From Xestospongia muta (taxonomy: Eukaryota; Porifera; Demospongiae; Haplosclerida; Petrosiidae), in NCBI GenBank assembly GCA_963693285.1, contig OY848927.1, positions 3,040,501 to 3,104,500 on the forward strand: a DNA stretch of 64,000 nt, written 5' to 3'. A program made the position numbers and the translations under genes. The notes under the pieces are model-generated. The model was given only the letters and a program-made list of their open reading frames with translations. It did no database searches and was not told the origin of the DNA. The first letter of the stretch is position 1. Every line of letters starts with the position of its first letter. This document shows positions 61,571-64,000 of this stretch, one piece after another.

Positions 61571-64000
61571 TATTAATTGTAACTGTTTGATCAGCTCTTG
61601 ATCATAAACTACAACATCAACAACTAGTACTAGTGGACTTTAGTGGAACCCATCATGAAATAAGATGAGAATATGAAATTCACTTTTCAATCAGATCTTG
61701 TAGCAATATGGATTAAATATGAGCAGTTGTTTATGTCTATTATGGAGAAATGGATCCCCTGATCTAGCTTACCAACTCATACAAAGCTTTTTTGGCTAAC
61801 AAAGTCTCCTCTCAGAAAGTGGTATCTTTTTCACAAGACAACTTGGTATTACATGATTAGTGCCCATTTAAACAATTATCACAACATGATGATACAAGAC
61901 CACAGGGAGTCACAGTTTATATGATTATAAAGTAAAGTATCATGATATTAAGACATTGATAACAGTTAGTGAGTGTTATTGCATATTGTCTATGTACAAT
62001 TACTCTTTGTCATTTCTTATCATAGTTGTACTATCAGTGCAGTTTGTCAAACATAGCTTGACATTTGATTCAATGACATAAGCTATACATATAGGCATAC
62101 AATGTATACCATACTAAAATTTATAATTAGCTATTGCTAAAGTACCTATTCATTAATGTGTATTGAGTATATAGCACTTACATATATATCATACATTAAT
62201 ATCAACACAAGAAGTCATCATACATGTATATTGTGAGATAGCAATATAGACCTATTTGTTGACTAATTATGTCATTACATTGTAAAATGGTAGTTGTTAA
62301 TACAACACATATACTATATATAATTACAAACATTCTCATGCCGGCAGGAATTTATATGGGTGGGGTATAGTTAATAAAGTGATAATTACCTAAAGTTTTA
62401 GGTGATTATCTTATTAGTTCTCCTCCCATATTATATTTATATTATATTGTCATATTATATTGTTGTCTTTCTCTATCTCTCCTTCCAGATCTCTGAGATT
62501 CTCTGTTGACATTAAGTTATGGTATTGATACTAGCTGGAGGCCATTATATTGTAATAATCACTTCATTTAAATTTAACATTTAACATATCACAGTATTAC
62601 AAATGGGTATCAAGTGATCCTAACTGTATGCCTGATTCATCAAATGATAACCACAAATGAATACAAGGAAAGAATTGTAGTTATAGGTATGAATAGGTAT
62701 TTACATATTAATTGTACATACATGTATAGATAATTTAATAGAAGTTCAGACTGGACTACACCACTACTGATTCTACTATTAACTTACAGTTAATATATTA
62801 TACCTTGTATTATCAGTAAATACATTATAATTTTATGTTGATACTGACAATATTTCATAGGTATCTCCACTATTGTACCAGAGACACAATATGTCTACCT
62901 CAATCATTATGTGACATTTGAATGTGTAAATTAACTGAATACACTCTCTTGGATTTTGTAATTGGGAATTGTGAGTTACCAGCTGGAATATGACTTATTA
63001 GAAGTTATATCTAAATTACCAGCACAGCAGTAAGTCACAGCTGGATTATAAAATATGTTATATTCAAAGTAATGGCATATTTAGATATTACATATAATAC
63101 ACACATTATATTATAGTTTAACTAGTATAGTTACTTTTGTCTCTCTCAACAAACTTCAATGCTTTTTTGTAAATAATTAACATTATTTGTAATAATTGCA
63201 AATTAGATTATAATATTGACTGAGTACTGGTGTTTCTATTACCTGCTAAACATTATGAAGATGAAAATGATCATCTGTGTAATGGAGGTCTATATCCATA
63301 ATGACCAAAATATATTATCATATCATTTATGTTCTTTTATTTAACCAAACAATACTTATTTCTTGTAACAACAATATCTCTTGTATGTTTGTTAGATTAC
63401 AGAGTATGGATGTAAACTGTTATGTTACATACATTATTATAAAATATGAACTACTCAATAAAACCAGATTATTAATATTCTGCCTCTGTATCAACAAATG
63501 TTTAATATAATAGTCATTTTGAATGTTATGTTGTTAACTATTTTTAATATATTCAATTCAAACAACACTTAATTTATCAATTGTATTACACATATTAATA
63601 ACAATTGATAAAATATGTCATATAATTTAAGAAATAAAATATATCCTACACAAACTATTATTCCAACTCTTAATATAATACGTACTATAGTACTAACTGC
63701 TATCAGTATGTCATTATAATATATAGTCATGTAATAATGATGTAATGATAAACTCACTATATGGATCTTTAATTTTTTTCTTCATAATAGATTACTAAAC
63801 ACATCTTTCTTTGAATTCAGGACATTTAATGAATGATAGAAACATTGTGCTGTTTCTTACTTTAAGATTCATCAATCTGACAGTGTACAAAAATTTTCTT
63901 ATAATACAATATATTATAACGACATCATGTAGTTATTGTATTTGTTAAAATGTATACAATATAAATGTAAAGTGAAGTGTTATTATATTGTTTACAAGGA
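61571..64000. repeat. linker block of module 4, running off the window
   Basis: This contains a truncated LINE piece (61690-61880), the palindrome (62382-62409) and an Ig-like exon with a 4-nt deletion (62861-62970). The second Ig half-frame (LPAKHYEDENDHLCNGG) is at about 63230-63300, and the start of the direct repeat at 63760-64000. By analogy a T-box copy would be expected beyond the right end. Confidence 0.6.

Overview
This is eukaryotic, intron-rich, AT-rich DNA. The genes have many exons and some introns of only about 50-52 nt. The encoded proteins are metazoan: T-box transcription factors and plexin-type receptors (Sema, PSI and IPT/TIG domains). The divergent T-domain, the very short introns and the plexin-like receptors point to an early-branching animal, most likely a demosponge of the Amphimedon type. 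That assignment is inference; no species marker is present.

The window is a recent, repeatedly rearranged segmental duplication. The basic module, left to right, is: a plus-strand T-box gene; a short 'tail' block with the last exons of an unidentified minus-strand gene; one or more minus-strand plexin-like receptor genes or relics; and a 'linker' with LINE, Ig-like-exon and palindromic sequences. Module 1 is 1-12.1 kb (T-box copy A, receptor relic). Module 2 is 12.1-32.5 kb (T-box copy B without its first exon, receptor relics, intact receptor R1 at 19.5-25.3 kb, another relic, linker). Module 3 is 32.5-56.15 kb (T-box copy C, receptor pseudogenes at 36.7-40.7 and 41.2-45.9 kb, intact receptor R2 at 47.1-52.5 kb, relic). 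Module 4 is 56.15-64 kb (no T-box, receptor relic nearly identical to that of module 1, linker running off the end).

The two intact receptors can be followed through 18 exons each with all phases agreeing (1301 and 1304 aa). They have a full plexin-style ectodomain (Sema, PSI, IPT, PSI, IPT, PSI, several IPT), a furin-type RRKR site and one transmembrane helix. The cytoplasmic tail is only about 90 aa, tyrosine- and proline-bearing, with no room for the plexin GAP domain. R1 and R2 are identical over residues 16-84 and then diverge sharply inside the Sema domain. Around them lie many partial, chimeric copies of the same exons. This looks like a young receptor family with a donor pool of pseudogenes.

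T-box copies A and C are complete seven-exon models (527 and 530 aa). All three copies carry a chimeric fifth exon that repeats the last part of the DNA-binding domain. A perfect 22-bp palindrome with AGGTG half-sites lies before the start codon of A and C. Mobile DNA includes a hAT-type MITE with an 8-bp target duplication inside a Sema exon, LINE reverse-transcriptase relics, and a TTF-type zinc-finger relic just upstream of both intact receptors. No tRNA, rRNA or CRISPR was seen.
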